Assembly: GCA_036960175.1 (NCBI GenBank)
Contig: JBALWH010000014.1
Location: forward strand, 1-64,000
Origin: Motiliproteus sp036960175
Lineage (GTDB): Bacteria > Pseudomonadota > Gammaproteobacteria > Pseudomonadales > Balneatricaceae
Direction: 5' to 3'
DNA: 64,000 nucleotides
Below the pieces are notes generated by a model. It was not told the DNA's origin, searched no databases, and saw nothing but the letters and a program-made list of their open reading frames with translations. How positions within the stretch are numbered: the stretch's first letter is position 1; each line of letters starts with the position of its first letter. Shown here one piece after another: positions 34,111 through 43,688 of this stretch. Both the position numbers and the translations under genes were made by a program.

Positions 34111-34224
34111 GGTGGTCCTGTTGGTCCCCCCGCAACAAGAAGTCGTGAACCTGGTCAGACCTGGAAGGGAGCAGCCACAGCGATGGATTTGTGTGCCGGG
34201 GTGTGGCTGGCAGGACCGCCACCC
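34111..34224 (+). ncRNA. ffs: 4.5S RNA, signal recognition particle RNA
   Basis: 114 nt, same length as in E. coli. The conserved Ffh-binding helix is intact: the tetraloop arm with CAGACCTGGAAGGGAGCAGCC, then GTGTGCCGGGG, GGCTGGCAGG. The 5' end GGTGGTCCTG pairs with CAGGACCGCC at the 3' end to close the long hairpin. Acts in co-translational targeting with Ffh and FtsY. Confidence 0.95.
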
Positions 34225-34527
34225 AATTTTCTTTCCCCTCTCTTGTCGAATTCGACATCTAAATCCCTGCAATACTTTGAATGTTGTTGTCCGTTTTTTT
34301 TATCCATACCCGTTTTTCACTCTGTGCCCGGTAGCTGGCTGGTGTTTATATAATGGATTGAAAGTTCTGCTCTAGTTTGCAGTCGCAATATGAACGACTA
34401 CACTTTTCTTGTGTTCTCTAATTTAGCAGCTTCAAGGCTCGGATGTTATCTGCCCGATATGCTGTTTGTACGAGTTGCCAGTGTTTCTTAATACGGATTT
34501 AGATTCTTTTGCAGGAGCAAAACATAG
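34225..34527. other. Gap between 4.5S RNA and GGDEF-EAL gene
   Basis: About 300 bp. No ORF or repeat of note; an AGGAG ribosome-binding site precedes the next gene. Confidence 0.4.
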
Positions 34528-37140
34528 ATGCTGGCTGAGTCCAAAGTTCCAATTCCACAGCAGCAATCAACTAAAAAATTTCAGCTATCTCTCGTGCTGG
34601 TGTTGAGCCTGAGCTTGTTGTCCGTCTTCGCTGTTCTTTTATATAGCCTCACCCAGGTTAACAAAGATGCCCAGTTAGCGGCAGAGATTAACTTTTCCTC
34701 AACAATAGAGGACAAGTTGCAGCAGTTGGAGGTGTTCGTCAGCGATTATGCCTATTGGGATGACACCATTGAGAATGCTTATCGTGCTACAAATGTGGAA
34801 TGGATCGATAGTAATTTTGGCGAGTATTTGACTAATTCCTTCGGTGTTACCGAGGTGCTAATGCTGGATGGTCGTAATCAAACGATTTTTGCCCTAAAAG
34901 ACGCACAGCACGTCGACATGTTTTTTGCTGAAAATGAACGCGCTCAACTTGATCCGTTATTATTAAAAGCGCGATTATCCGATCCTGCGCTTGATAAGCC
35001 TGTTTCTGTGTCCGCTATTTTTATGATAGAGGGTGTGCCTGCATTAGTGAGTGCTAGTGTGTTGTCGCCGGAAGATGGCAGCTTTTTACCGACTCCTCGG
35101 CCGGTACTGTTTTACGCAAAACGTCTCGATTCAGAACAGCTTTTGTTAATGTCTGAGCAATATCGTTTAGCGGGGTTGGGCTTCAGCACTGAATTGTCTG
35201 GCGATAGCAGCAAGGCTTCAATAGACATTAAAAGTATGACCGGTGAAACCTTGGGGCGGTTGTCCTGGGTGCCAGAAATGCCGGGTGATTTGGTGCTGTC
35301 TGAGATCAAAATTCCCTTGGCTATTATCTGCGTGCTGTTTGGTTCTTTTGCACTGATGATTTTGATAAGGATGCGCCTGGCTGCTCGGCAAATAAGTGAG
35401 TCTGTGCTGCGTATTAAACAGGATGAAAAAGAGTTGCGGCTTGCGGCAGCCGTCTTTGATACCGCCACGGAAGCGGTGATGGTGACGGATTCTAATAACA
35501 GAATTCAGATTGTGAATAATGCTTTTAGTCGGATTACCGGATACGACAGTCACGAGGTTATTGGTTGTAAACCCTCGGTATTGCAGTCAGGGCGCCACGA
35601 CAAGCCGTATTTCGATGCCATGTACGAAACGCTGCAAGCCAAAGATGCCTGGGAAGGTGAGATTTGGAATCGTAGAAAAAGCGGTGAGGCTTACCCAGAA
35701 TGGTTGGCTATCTCGACCATGCGCGATGAAAAAGGCGTGTTTGAAGGCTATGTGGCTCTGTTTAGTGATATTTCTAAGCGCAAGGAAGATGAGGCGCGGA
35801 TAGAGTATCAGGCCAATTTCGATTGGCTCACAGGCTTAGCCAATAGGAATCTATTTTCTGATCGTTTTTCCTGTGCACTAGAGCGTGCTGAAAGAGATAG
35901 TAAGCGAGTGGCGTTATTGTTTATCGACCTGGACCGGTTTAAGGAAGTTAACGATACTCTGGGGCATCGAATTGGCGATCAGCTGTTGCAAGTCGCTTCT
36001 AAGCGACTGCTTAACTCATTGAGAAAGTCGGATACCGTTGCTCGTTTGGGTGGCGATGAGTTTGCTGTGGTGCTGCCCGATAATCTGGATATGCATAATA
36101 TTGAAGACGCGGTCATCAAAATTCTCGATAGCTTCTCACAGCCCTATTGTTTGGAGGGGCATGATGCTGTTGTATCTGCCAGCGTAGGCATAGCTATTTA
36201 CCCTGATGATGGCACGGATGTGGAAACCCTTCTGCGTAAAGCAGATAGTGCGATGTATAAAGCCAAACAGAAAGGACGCAACAATTTCCAGTTCTTCACT
36301 CTTGAAATGGATGTGGAAGCGCAGCAGCGCAGGGACTTGGAGTATGCGCTGCGTAAAGCACTGGATAATGATGAGTTTGTTGTTAACTATCAGCCTATTA
36401 TGGATCTTTCTACTGGGACGTTGGTTGGTGCTGAAGCATTGGTTCGATGGCAGCGCCCTGGAGTGGGTATTGTGCCGCCATCGGCCTTTATCGCTTTGGC
36501 AGAAGAGGTCGGCTTGATCGTTCCTATCGGAGGGTGGGTATTAGGGGAAGCTTGTCGCGAAGCAAAGGCCTGGATGAGGGATAGCGAGTTTTCGCCAGCT
36601 GTCGCGGTGAATTTTTCCAGTCGTCAGTTTCAGCATCAGGATGTCCCTGGGTTGGTCAGGGATGTTCTGCAGGACACCGGTCTTCCGCCGGAAAAGTTGA
36701 CCATTGAAATTACCGAAAGCCTGCTAATTGAAGATGATGAGCGTGTTTTGCAGCAGTTGCAGGAGATTCGCAGCATGGGTATCAGTCTATCTATTGACGA
36801 TTTTGGTACCGGTTATTCTTCTTTGAGTTACCTTAAGAAATTCCCGATCAATGTTTTGAAAATTGATCGTTCATTTATTATAGATCTATCTAATAACACC
36901 GAAGATAGGGCGTTGGTTGCAGGGATAATCTCTATGGCAGATAGCTTGAATTTGAAGGTCGTTGCTGAGGGTGTCGAAACGGCAGAGCAAGCGGATTTCC
37001 TGAAGTCTAAGGATTGCGTCTATGCGCAGGGGTTTCTTTATAGTCAGGCTTTGCCAGCGTCCGAATTCAACGCCTATGTTGAAACCTGCGTTACGGAAAT
37101 TTTCTCAGGTACTCGATGCGAAAAGGCCGCCGCACAATAA
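34528..37140 (+). CDS. CHASE4-PAS-GGDEF-EAL c-di-GMP enzyme
   Basis: 870 aa. TM1 about 22-45, periplasmic CHASE4-like domain about 50-250 (YAYWDDTIENAY is typical), TM2 about 258-278, PAS about 305-425, GGDEF about 440-595 with intact active-site GGDEF (ARLGGDEFAVV), and EAL about 610-860 with intact EAL (VGAEALVRW) plus ESLL, DDFGTGYSSL and KIDRSF motifs. Both domains therefore look catalytically competent. Likely couples an external signal to c-di-GMP level. No operon partner. Confidence 0.93.
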   Translation: MLAESKVPIPQQQSTKKFQLSLVLVLSLSLLSVFAVLLYSLTQVNKDAQLAAEINFSSTIEDKLQQLEVFVSDYAYWDDTIENAYRATNVEWIDSNFGEYLTNSFGVTEVLMLDGRNQTIFALKDAQHVDMFFAENERAQLDPLLLKARLSDPALDKPVSVSAIFMIEGVPALVSASVLSPEDGSFLPTPRPVLFYAKRLDSEQLLLMSEQYRLAGLGFSTELSGDSSKASIDIKSMTGETLGRLSWVPEMPGDLVLSEIKIPLAIICVLFGSFALMILIRMRLAARQISESVLRIKQDEKELRLAAAVFDTATEAVMVTDSNNRIQIVNNAFSRITGYDSHEVIGCKPSVLQSGRHDKPYFDAMYETLQAKDAWEGEIWNRRKSGEAYPEWLAISTMRDEKGVFEGYVALFSDISKRKEDEARIEYQANFDWLTGLANRNLFSDRFSCALERAERDSKRVALLFIDLDRFKEVNDTLGHRIGDQLLQVASKRLLNSLRKSDTVARLGGDEFAVVLPDNLDMHNIEDAVIKILDSFSQPYCLEGHDAVVSASVGIAIYPDDGTDVETLLRKADSAMYKAKQKGRNNFQFFTLEMDVEAQQRRDLEYALRKALDNDEFVVNYQPIMDLSTGTLVGAEALVRWQRPGVGIVPPSAFIALAEEVGLIVPIGGWVLGEACREAKAWMRDSEFSPAVAVNFSSRQFQHQDVPGLVRDVLQDTGLPPEKLTIEITESLLIEDDERVLQQLQEIRSMGISLSIDDFGTGYSSLSYLKKFPINVLKIDRSFIIDLSNNTEDRALVAGIISMADSLNLKVVAEGVETAEQADFLKSKDCVYAQGFLYSQALPASEFNAYVETCVTEIFSGTRCEKAAAQ

Positions 37141-37258
37141 CGTCGATAATTGTTTGTTGGTGATTAACTCGGTGTTAGCGTCACAGTCTTATGCCGAACT
37201 CGGTTCAAGGCAATGATGGTGGGGTTGTTGTCTGAGCGCTTTCGTGAAGTTTAGACCT

Positions 37259-37278
37259 GGCTAGCTTTTCAGCTAGCC
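37259..37278. terminator. Hairpin between convergent genes
   Basis: GGCTAGCT-TTTC-AGCTAGCC, 8-bp perfect stem, with short T-stretches further on. Probably ends transcription from the GGDEF-EAL gene. Confidence 0.5.
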
Positions 37279-37308
37279 TTCAGCGCTCTAAGCATTTTTC
37301 CCGATATT

Positions 37309-37932
37309 TTATAGTTGGATCCGGCGCCTGATTCGTAGGCCCGCTAAGCCGACTACAAAAAGCGCTAAAGTAGCTGGGGTGGGTACGGCTTGTGGTGCGC
37401 TGCTTGAGAAAAGAACCTCGTCGATGCCGTAACCGTCTGGACTTGATGTGAATAAAGAGAAAGAAGTAAAAAGTGTGTCAGACACGAAACCTACGAACTG
37501 TGTGCCTAACACTGAAGGTAAGGCTGCCGTTCCGACGCCATCTATTGTGACTGAAGGTGCGCTTATCATATGACTAATTAGCGCGGCGAAACCTAGGATG
37601 GGGGCGTCGAATTGGAATACCACGGGGCTGCTTACCGATGATCCGGTTAGCAAGTAGGTGCCATTAATATCAACTACAGATGAGAATCCTGTTGTCACCG
37701 CGTCTACAGATGAAATACCGGGGCCGGTGACAGAAAACGGTCCGAAGTCGGCACCACTTGATATGGAGGTCCCAACAAAGCTGGAAAAGTCTTCACTAAA
37801 TACGGGCTCGCCCACAAGAGCTCGGAAGTCGCTTTCAGTTGTCACGACGGTAATTGTTGCCGCCTGGACCTTAAAGGCAATAACGCTGGTCATCAGTATG
37901 CTAAGTAATAGTGTAGAGGCAACAGAGCGCAT
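37309..37932 (-). CDS. PEP-CTERM-like secreted protein
   Basis: 207 aa from the ATG at 37932 (AAAAGGA upstream; an ATG at 37962 would add ten residues). Sec signal STLLLSILMTSVIAFKVQA. The body is Ser/Thr/Gly-rich and beta-like. The C-terminus VPTPATLALFVVGLAGLRIRRR has the layout of a PEP-CTERM sorting tail, with PTP in place of PEP, a hydrophobic helix and a basic end. Such proteins are processed by exosortase and exported to exopolysaccharide; no exosortase is in view. Confidence 0.75.
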   Translation of the reverse strand: MRSVASTLLLSILMTSVIAFKVQAATITVVTTESDFRALVGEPVFSEDFSSFVGTSISSGADFGPFSVTGPGISSVDAVTTGFSSVVDINGTYLLTGSSVSSPVVFQFDAPILGFAALISHMISAPSVTIDGVGTAALPSVLGTQFVGFVSDTLFTSFSLFTSSPDGYGIDEVLFSSSAPQAVPTPATLALFVVGLAGLRIRRRIQL

Positions 37933-37962
37933 AGACAGAATCCTTTTGGTAGATGTTGTCAT

Positions 37963-38344
37963 GCTAGCAAATACCGTTGTTTTTAAACAACTATTTTAAA
38001 TCGCCGGGTTTGCTATGCGTCGTTTGTCGGTCTGCAGTGGTGGGTATCGGGTACGGAGGGTTGGCTGTATATCATTAGAAGCGGGGTTTGATTGTCGGGG
38101 TCCCGTCCAGTCTGATTGCTTGGGGGTGGGCTGGTGCGCCATAAAAGGCGCGGGGGCTATATCGTTGCACTAGCTCTGTCTTTCAAGAAGCGGTTCAATG
38201 CTCCAAAGTCACCCGCCACTATGAATCGGGTGCTGGTCTCGAAGCCTTCAGGGCTTGCCGTTAACAACGATGTTTCTTTTTGATCACGTATCTGAAAACG
38301 TATTGCTACAATGCCTATGAGTTTTGGTTAAAGGTTTCGTGATG
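37963..38344. other. Gap without gene
   Basis: About 380 bp. A small hairpin GCGCC-ATAAAA-GGCGC lies near 38136; nothing else is recognisable. Confidence 0.35.
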
Positions 38345-38920
38345 CTAGCCCGGCTGTTGCAACATCAGCTTTAAGGCAGTGATCAACTGATTATTGTCTA
38401 CGCCGGCTACTGCTATCTGTATAGAGGCATGGGGGCTTGAGCTGGTATTTTCGGTAATTTGAACTTTCAGCTGCAGAGCTCCGTTCTTGATGGAGAACTG
38501 TTCGCTGGTTTCGGACACTTTTAGGTTGCCGTTGTTATGACAGAGTTTTGCCAGCTGTAATCCCAGGTCGCGGTTGTTCAGTACTTTAAGGGTTTGGCGC
38601 TCTCTATCCAGGGCTTCAAAGCCTAGGTCGCTGACTAGGTCGAACAGCATTTCATGGGTCTTGCTGGAGTTTTCCAGTTCGTCGATGGTCGCTTCCCAGC
38701 TATGTTTGGGCGGGTGGGTGACTTTTACCCCTAAGGCGACGCCGGTGGTGGGATGCATCAATACTTCAGCAAATAAAGTCAGGGTGTAGTTGAGGCCTGA
38801 TTTATCCTTAAAAGGGATATGTAATGTCCGGCTGCAGATTCCAGAGGGGTAAAATGTTAGTTCAGAGTATTTCGGACGTATTATCTTATCGAGCTTCTGA
38901 AAGACCTCTTCAGGTGTCAT
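38345..38920 (-). CDS. Hypothetical cytoplasmic protein
   Basis: 191 aa when started at the ATG at 38920, which has AAGGGGAAAGG just upstream; TTG 39007 and ATG 38980 are longer options. No signal peptide or membrane segment. Mixed alpha/beta composition, begins MTPEEVFQKLDKIIRPKYSE, with a likely second domain after residue 130. No family recognised. Antisense to nothing; lies alone between the PEP-CTERM gene and dnaX. Confidence 0.6.
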   Translation of the reverse strand: MTPEEVFQKLDKIIRPKYSELTFYPSGICSRTLHIPFKDKSGLNYTLTLFAEVLMHPTTGVALGVKVTHPPKHSWEATIDELENSSKTHEMLFDLVSDLGFEALDRERQTLKVLNNRDLGLQLAKLCHNNGNLKVSETSEQFSIKNGALQLKVQITENTSSSPHASIQIAVAGVDNNQLITALKLMLQQPG

Positions 38921-39259
38921 AGCCTTTCCCCTTCGCTGTTGGTTTTGAGTCGGTGTGTTAACGAAATCCAGCGGCACCATGGTCTGTCCATCCTCTATGA
39001 GGGTCAATTGTTTGGCTTCGTTAACTCTATGGCTTGAGTAGAGTTTAGGCCATAGATTTAGATCAAGAGATAATAACTTCTATAGCAGATTTTTTCGGTT
39101 TGATATAGATGTTGTGGGTATTTCGATCAAATAAGCGATGACCGGGTCGTTTAAGGTGTGAAACTGGATATCTAGGCCGCATCCCGATAGCATGTAAGAC
39201 CCGGAGTTTAGATGTGTTTCCGGTACGAATTTTCCTATAAAGGTAATGGCTGAAACTTC

Positions 39260-41233
39260 ATGAGCTATCAGGTTCTCGCCCGCAAATGGCGCCCTTCCAC
39301 CTTTGATCAGATGGTGGGGCAGGAGCACGTAATGAAAGCGCTGGTTAATGCGCTTGATAGTGGCCGTTTGCACCATGCTTATCTGTTTACGGGTACCCGT
39401 GGGGTCGGTAAAACATCGATCGCGCGCTTGTTTGCCAAGTCTCTTAATTGTGAGAAAGGCGTAGGTTCGACACCCTGTGGTGAATGTTCCCCTTGCCGTG
39501 AAATTAGCGAAGGGCGCTTTGTTGATCTGATTGAAGTGGATGCGGCATCCAGAACCAAGGTGGAAGATACCCGGGAGCTTCTGGAAAACGTGCAGTATGC
39601 ACCGAGTCAGGGTCGCTTCAAGGTTTACCTGATCGATGAAGTTCACATGCTCTCTACCCATAGTTTCAATGCTCTGTTGAAAACTCTGGAAGAGCCGCCT
39701 CCTCATATTAAATTTTTGCTGGCGACTACAGATCCTCAAAAACTACCGGTAACTATTCTATCTCGGTGTCTGCAGTTCAATCTTAAAAATATGACGCCAG
39801 AGCGTATCGTCGCCCATCTGCAAACAGTTTTGAGTGCTGAGCAGGTCCCGCATGAAGATTCAGCGCTGTGGTTATTGGCCCGGGCGGCCAATGGTAGTAT
39901 GCGGGATGCATTGAGTCTGACTGATCAGTCCATCTCCTATGGTAGCGGTCAGCTGCTGGAAAGCGATGTTCGCGCCATGCTGGGTAGTGTGGATCAGCAG
40001 CAGGTATTGGATTTGCTACGCATGCTGGCGGCGGGTTCGGCCCAGGATGTTATGGATACAGTTGCTGCCATTGCCGAATATGGTGCTAGCTTTGAGGATG
40101 TGCTGGCTGAGTTGCTGGGGCTGTTGCATCGGGTGGCCATCGCTCAGGCGTTGCCGGATAGTTTGGATAACAGCCTCGGCGACCGGGATGAAGTCTTGGC
40201 CTTGGCGCGGTCACTAAAAGCCGAAGATGTGCAGCTTTTTTATCAGATTGCTCTCAATGGTCGTAAAGACCTGCCCTTGGTGCCGGTTGCTAAAGATGGC
40301 TTCGAGATGACGCTGCTAAGGATGCTGGCTTTCCGGCCAGTTATGCCTGGAGAGGTGGCGTTAGTGGATGCCTCAGCTGAAGCTGCTCCGCAGTCAGAAG
40401 TCACTGCCGAGGTTGGGTCTCAGAGCACTGCGCCGGTAGTCGTTCCTAGTGTGGCGCCAGTCGCTGAACTGATCGTTGAGGCTCCGTCGCCAGCTGGCGC
40501 TATCGCCGGTGACGGAGGTCATGTGGCTGTGAATTTGGCGGTGAAAACCTTGCCCGTATCGCAAGTCGAGCCGTCGCTGCCGCCGCCGTCTTATAATGAT
40601 GCACCGCCTTGGGGGGACTCCTCTTCTGGTGCGTTAGCCGTTGATGAGCAACCACAGCCACAGCCACAGCCACAACCACAACCACAACCATTACCGGTGG
40701 CTCCGGCGCAGGCAGAAGAACCGGAGCCGTCCCCATCAAAAAAGGTTGATCCCCCTGCGGCCGTGACCGTTGAACAACAGGGGGAGCGTCCACAACAAGA
40801 GCAGATCGAAGCGCCCGTTTGCATCGAGCAGCTGAATGCTGAGTCTTGGGTGCCTGTGCTGGACGTTATCGGTTTGTCTGGAATGACGTACAATATCGCA
40901 GCGAATGCAACGGTAGACAGTGTCGAAAGCACTGAGCGGGGCGTTCAGATCCGCTACTTGCTATCGGGTCGCCAGATGCATCTGTTCAATGCGACTCATC
41001 AGCAACGGATCGAGGATGCGTTGTCTGAGTGCTTCAAAGTCGAGGTGAAAATTCTGTTCGTTGAAGGAGAGCCTGCGGCAGAAACGCCTGCGCAATACCG
41101 GCAGCGTCGTAATAAGGAGCGCATGGCTGCAGCGGTGTCAGTCTTGCAGGGTGACACTAACGTGCAGTCTATGATTGAGCGCTTTGGCGCTGTACTGGAT
41201 ATAGGCTCAGTAAAGCCGGTCGAATCCGTATAA
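39260..41233 (+). CDS. dnaX: DNA polymerase III tau (and gamma) subunit
   Basis: 657 aa for tau. AAA+ clamp-loader ATPase at about residues 1-240 with Walker A GTRGVGKTS, four-cysteine zinc site (CEKGVGSTPCGECSPC), Walker B LIDEVHML and SRC sensor (ILSRCLQFNL). Domain III about 240-370. A Pro/Ala/Gln-rich linker includes a PQ repeat at about 464-480. Tau-specific C-terminus about 520-657. The linker carries an A-AAA-AAG slippery site that would end the short gamma product at about 496 residues (see frameshift entry). First of a conserved run dnaX-ybaB-recR. Confidence 0.97.
   Translation: MSYQVLARKWRPSTFDQMVGQEHVMKALVNALDSGRLHHAYLFTGTRGVGKTSIARLFAKSLNCEKGVGSTPCGECSPCREISEGRFVDLIEVDAASRTKVEDTRELLENVQYAPSQGRFKVYLIDEVHMLSTHSFNALLKTLEEPPPHIKFLLATTDPQKLPVTILSRCLQFNLKNMTPERIVAHLQTVLSAEQVPHEDSALWLLARAANGSMRDALSLTDQSISYGSGQLLESDVRAMLGSVDQQQVLDLLRMLAAGSAQDVMDTVAAIAEYGASFEDVLAELLGLLHRVAIAQALPDSLDNSLGDRDEVLALARSLKAEDVQLFYQIALNGRKDLPLVPVAKDGFEMTLLRMLAFRPVMPGEVALVDASAEAAPQSEVTAEVGSQSTAPVVVPSVAPVAELIVEAPSPAGAIAGDGGHVAVNLAVKTLPVSQVEPSLPPPSYNDAPPWGDSSSGALAVDEQPQPQPQPQPQPQPLPVAPAQAEEPEPSPSKKVDPPAAVTVEQQGERPQQEQIEAPVCIEQLNAESWVPVLDVIGLSGMTYNIAANATVDSVESTERGVQIRYLLSGRQMHLFNATHQQRIEDALSECFKVEVKILFVEGEPAAETPAQYRQRRNKERMAAAVSVLQGDTNVQSMIERFGAVLDIGSVKPVESV
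40738..40784 (+). promoter_or_regulatory. Programmed -1 frameshift signal in dnaX
   Basis: Slippery heptamer A-AAA-AAG at 40738-40744 in the correct phase (TCA AAA AAG). After a -1 slip the next codons are GGT and TGA, so translation ends at once, as for E. coli gamma. A GGAG stretch is 11 nt upstream. Six nt downstream a stem CCCCCTG (40751-40757) pairs with CAGGGGG (40778-40784). All three parts match the E. coli arrangement. Confidence 0.85.
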
Positions 41234-41249
41234 ACAAGAGGTTATAAAA

Positions 41250-41576
41250 ATGATGAAAGGTGATATGGGCAATTTGATGAAACAGGCCCAGCAAATGCAA
41301 GAGAAGCTGCAGCTGGCTCAAGAAGAAATTGCCAATGCAGAGGTCAAGGGCGAATCTGGGGCCGGGATGGTAAAAATCCAGATGAATGGGCGTCATGATG
41401 TGAAAAGGGTAGAGATTGACCCTAGTCTGATGGAAGAAGATAAGGAAATTCTCGAAGATCTGATTGCTGCTGCGGTGAATGACGCGGTGCGTAAGATAGA
41501 AGTATCCAGTCAAGAAAAAATGGCTGGCCTGACCGGTGGCATGGGTATGCCTCCTGGTTTTAAGATGCCGTTCTAG
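41250..41576 (+). CDS. ybaB: YbaB/EbfC nucleoid-associated protein
   Basis: 108 aa. Starts MMKGDMGNLMKQAQQMQEKL, the family's N-terminal helix, then GMVKIQMNGRHDVKRVEIDPSL and a C-terminal Met/Gly tail. Small dimeric DNA-binding protein. Its place between dnaX and recR is the common gammaproteobacterial order. Confidence 0.96.
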   Translation: MMKGDMGNLMKQAQQMQEKLQLAQEEIANAEVKGESGAGMVKIQMNGRHDVKRVEIDPSLMEEDKEILEDLIAAAVNDAVRKIEVSSQEKMAGLTGGMGMPPGFKMPF

Positions 41577-41600
41577 ATTTGTTGCCGGAGTTCGTAAAAC

Positions 41601-42197
41601 GTGTCATTTAGCCCATTGATCGACCAGTTGATCAGTTCTTTGCGATGCCTGCCCGGCGTTGGTGCCAGGTCTGCGCAGCGCATGGCGTTTCATTTGTTGG
41701 AGCGTGACCGTCAGGGTGCCTTAACGCTGTCGCAGACGCTAGCTGATGCGATGGAGGCTGTGGGCCATTGTCAGAGCTGCCGTACATTGACGGAGCTTGA
41801 GCTCTGCACCATCTGTGATAATCCTCGCCGTCAGAGTGGTCTGCTGTGTGTGGTGGAAACGCCTGCTGATGTGTTGGCTATAGAGCAGACGGGTATCTAT
41901 AGGGGGCGCTATTTTGTGCTGCATGGGCATCTGTCTCCCATCGATGGTCTGGGGCCGGAGGATATTGGTATTTTTGAGTTGTTGCAGCGAGTGGCTGATT
42001 CCGATATTCAGGAGTTGATTATTGCAACTAACCCCACGGTAGAAGGTGAAGCGACCGCTCATTATATATCAGAACAGTTGAAGGCTATGGGGGTGAAGGC
42101 TAGCCGGATTGCCCATGGTGTTCCGCTTGGAGGGGAGCTTGAATATGTCGATGGCGGCACTCTCGCTCATGCTTTTTCAGGACGTAAGCAGTTATGA
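41601..42197 (+). CDS. recR: Recombination protein RecR
   Basis: 198 aa. Starts at GTG 41601 with GGAG 10 nt upstream. N-terminal HhH LRCLPGVGARSAQRMAFHLL, zinc site CQSCRTLTELELCTIC, and the Toprim domain (LLCVVETPADVLAIEQTG ... ATNPTVEGEATAHYI). Works with RecF/RecO in loading RecA at gaps. Overlaps rnd by ATGA. Confidence 0.97.
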   Translation: MSFSPLIDQLISSLRCLPGVGARSAQRMAFHLLERDRQGALTLSQTLADAMEAVGHCQSCRTLTELELCTICDNPRRQSGLLCVVETPADVLAIEQTGIYRGRYFVLHGHLSPIDGLGPEDIGIFELLQRVADSDIQELIIATNPTVEGEATAHYISEQLKAMGVKASRIAHGVPLGGELEYVDGGTLAHAFSGRKQL

Positions 42198-43375
42198 ATT
42201 CAGGATTTATCGACAAAGAGTTGTTGCAACGATTACAGCTCGAAGCGAATAGCTATGAATGGGTAGCTGATAATGCGCGTCTGGCTGCTCTTTGCGAGCT
42301 CTGGCAGCAGCGGCCAATACTTGCTCTGGATACGGAATTTCAACGTACAGACACATTTTTTCCTATTCCTGGTCTGATTCAGGTCGCTAGTGAAGGCAAG
42401 TGTTACCTGCTCGATCCTCTGGCTATTACAGACTTCCAGCCTTTTGTTGAGCTGATGCAAAACCCTCAGGTGCTCAAGGTGTTGCATGCCTGTTCTGAGG
42501 ATCTCGAGCTGTTGGTCCATTGCTATGGTGTGGTGCCGACGCCACTGTTTGATACACAGGTGGCCTGCGCATTTTTGGGTATGGGGCTGTCGATCGGCTA
42601 TCAGCGTCTGCTGGATACCTTGTTTTGCCTTGAAGTAGATAAAGAAGAAACTCGTTCTGACTGGTTGCAGCGGCCGTTGACTGAATCTCAGAAAATCTAC
42701 GCTGCTGTCGATGTTGTCTATCTCGAGGTTATCTATGACCTGCTGCTCTCGCGTCTTAATGAACAGCAGAAGTATCCCTGGGTGCTTGAGGATTGTCAGC
42801 GTCAGACTGATGCGGCTATGGAGTCTGATGATCTTGAATTGAGTTATCTGCAGCGGTTTAAGCAATCGTGGAAGTTGAAGTCACGGCAGTTGTCGGTGCT
42901 GAAGGCTTTGTCTACCTGGCGCGAGGTTGAATGCAGAAAGCGGGATATGCCGCGGAATTTCTTGCTGCATAATCAATCCGTCATGGATATTGCAATCAAT
43001 CCTCCTTTCAGTATGCGTGAGCTGTCATCGGTAGAGCGCATGCGTGGTAAAACGGTTTCTAGTTATGGTGAGCAGCTGTTGGCGTTGGTGAGCGAGGCCT
43101 GGAATGTACCTGAGCACGAATATCCTGAACCGCCGCCAAGGCCGTTGCCCGGTAATTGGAATAAGCGGGTAAAAGAGTTAAAGGTGTTAATCAACGCTAC
43201 CGCAGAGCGCATGGAGCTCTCGCCGGAGATGTTGGTACGCAGAAAGGACCTGGAAAAGTTGATTCGCAGTGGTTTGAATGGCGGTGATTTTGAGTTGCCG
43301 GAAGAGCTCTGTGGTTGGCGGCAGGCTGTCATTAGTGAGCAGCTGTTGGCGCAGTTGGGACAGAACAGTCAGTAA
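42194..43375 (+). CDS. rnd: Ribonuclease D
   Basis: 393 aa. The DEDD exonuclease domain is at about 20-190 with LALDTEFQRTDTFFPIPGLIQ (Asp-Glu pair), HACSEDLELL, and YAAVDVVYL. An HRDC domain follows about 215-295 and a second HRDC-like region at the end. Trims 3' ends of structured RNAs such as tRNA precursors. Start overlaps recR. Confidence 0.95.
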   Translation: MNSGFIDKELLQRLQLEANSYEWVADNARLAALCELWQQRPILALDTEFQRTDTFFPIPGLIQVASEGKCYLLDPLAITDFQPFVELMQNPQVLKVLHACSEDLELLVHCYGVVPTPLFDTQVACAFLGMGLSIGYQRLLDTLFCLEVDKEETRSDWLQRPLTESQKIYAAVDVVYLEVIYDLLLSRLNEQQKYPWVLEDCQRQTDAAMESDDLELSYLQRFKQSWKLKSRQLSVLKALSTWREVECRKRDMPRNFLLHNQSVMDIAINPPFSMRELSSVERMRGKTVSSYGEQLLALVSEAWNVPEHEYPEPPPRPLPGNWNKRVKELKVLINATAERMELSPEMLVRRKDLEKLIRSGLNGGDFELPEELCGWRQAVISEQLLAQLGQNSQ

Positions 43376-43390
43376 ATTATTGGTAATGAA

Positions 43391-43678
43391 ATGAAACGTA
43401 TTTGTAATATATATAAAAGTCCTAAGCAAGATGAGATGTATCTCTATGTCGATAAGCGTGAAGGTCTGAGTCGTGTGCCTGAGGCGTTGCTGGCATCATT
43501 TGGTGAGCCCAAAGAAGTTATGACCATGCTGGTCAGAACAGAGAAAGGCCTGGCTCGAGTGGATGGTGCAAAAGTGTTGGCTGATATTCTCAGTAAAGGC
43601 TTTTATCTGCAGATGCCGCCAGTCAGAGAGAAGTATATGTTGGATCTCTACAGAACTCCTACTGACCCTAAGTACTGA
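43391..43678 (+). CDS. ycgL: YcgL family protein
   Basis: 95 aa. Begins MKRICNIYKSPKQDEMYLYV and has the family core around GLSRVPEALLASFGEP and LSKGFYLQMPP. Conserved small gammaproteobacterial protein of unknown function, regularly next to rnd and ycgN as here. Confidence 0.93.
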   Translation: MKRICNIYKSPKQDEMYLYVDKREGLSRVPEALLASFGEPKEVMTMLVRTEKGLARVDGAKVLADILSKGFYLQMPPVREKYMLDLYRTPTDPKY

Positions 43679-43688
43679 GTTAGTTGGC

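Noticed and set aside
40640..40690. Proline-Gln repeat (CCACAG/CCACAA units) as a mobile or regulatory repeat
   Set aside because: In-frame PQ repeat in the dnaX linker; ordinary low-complexity expansion within a coding region.
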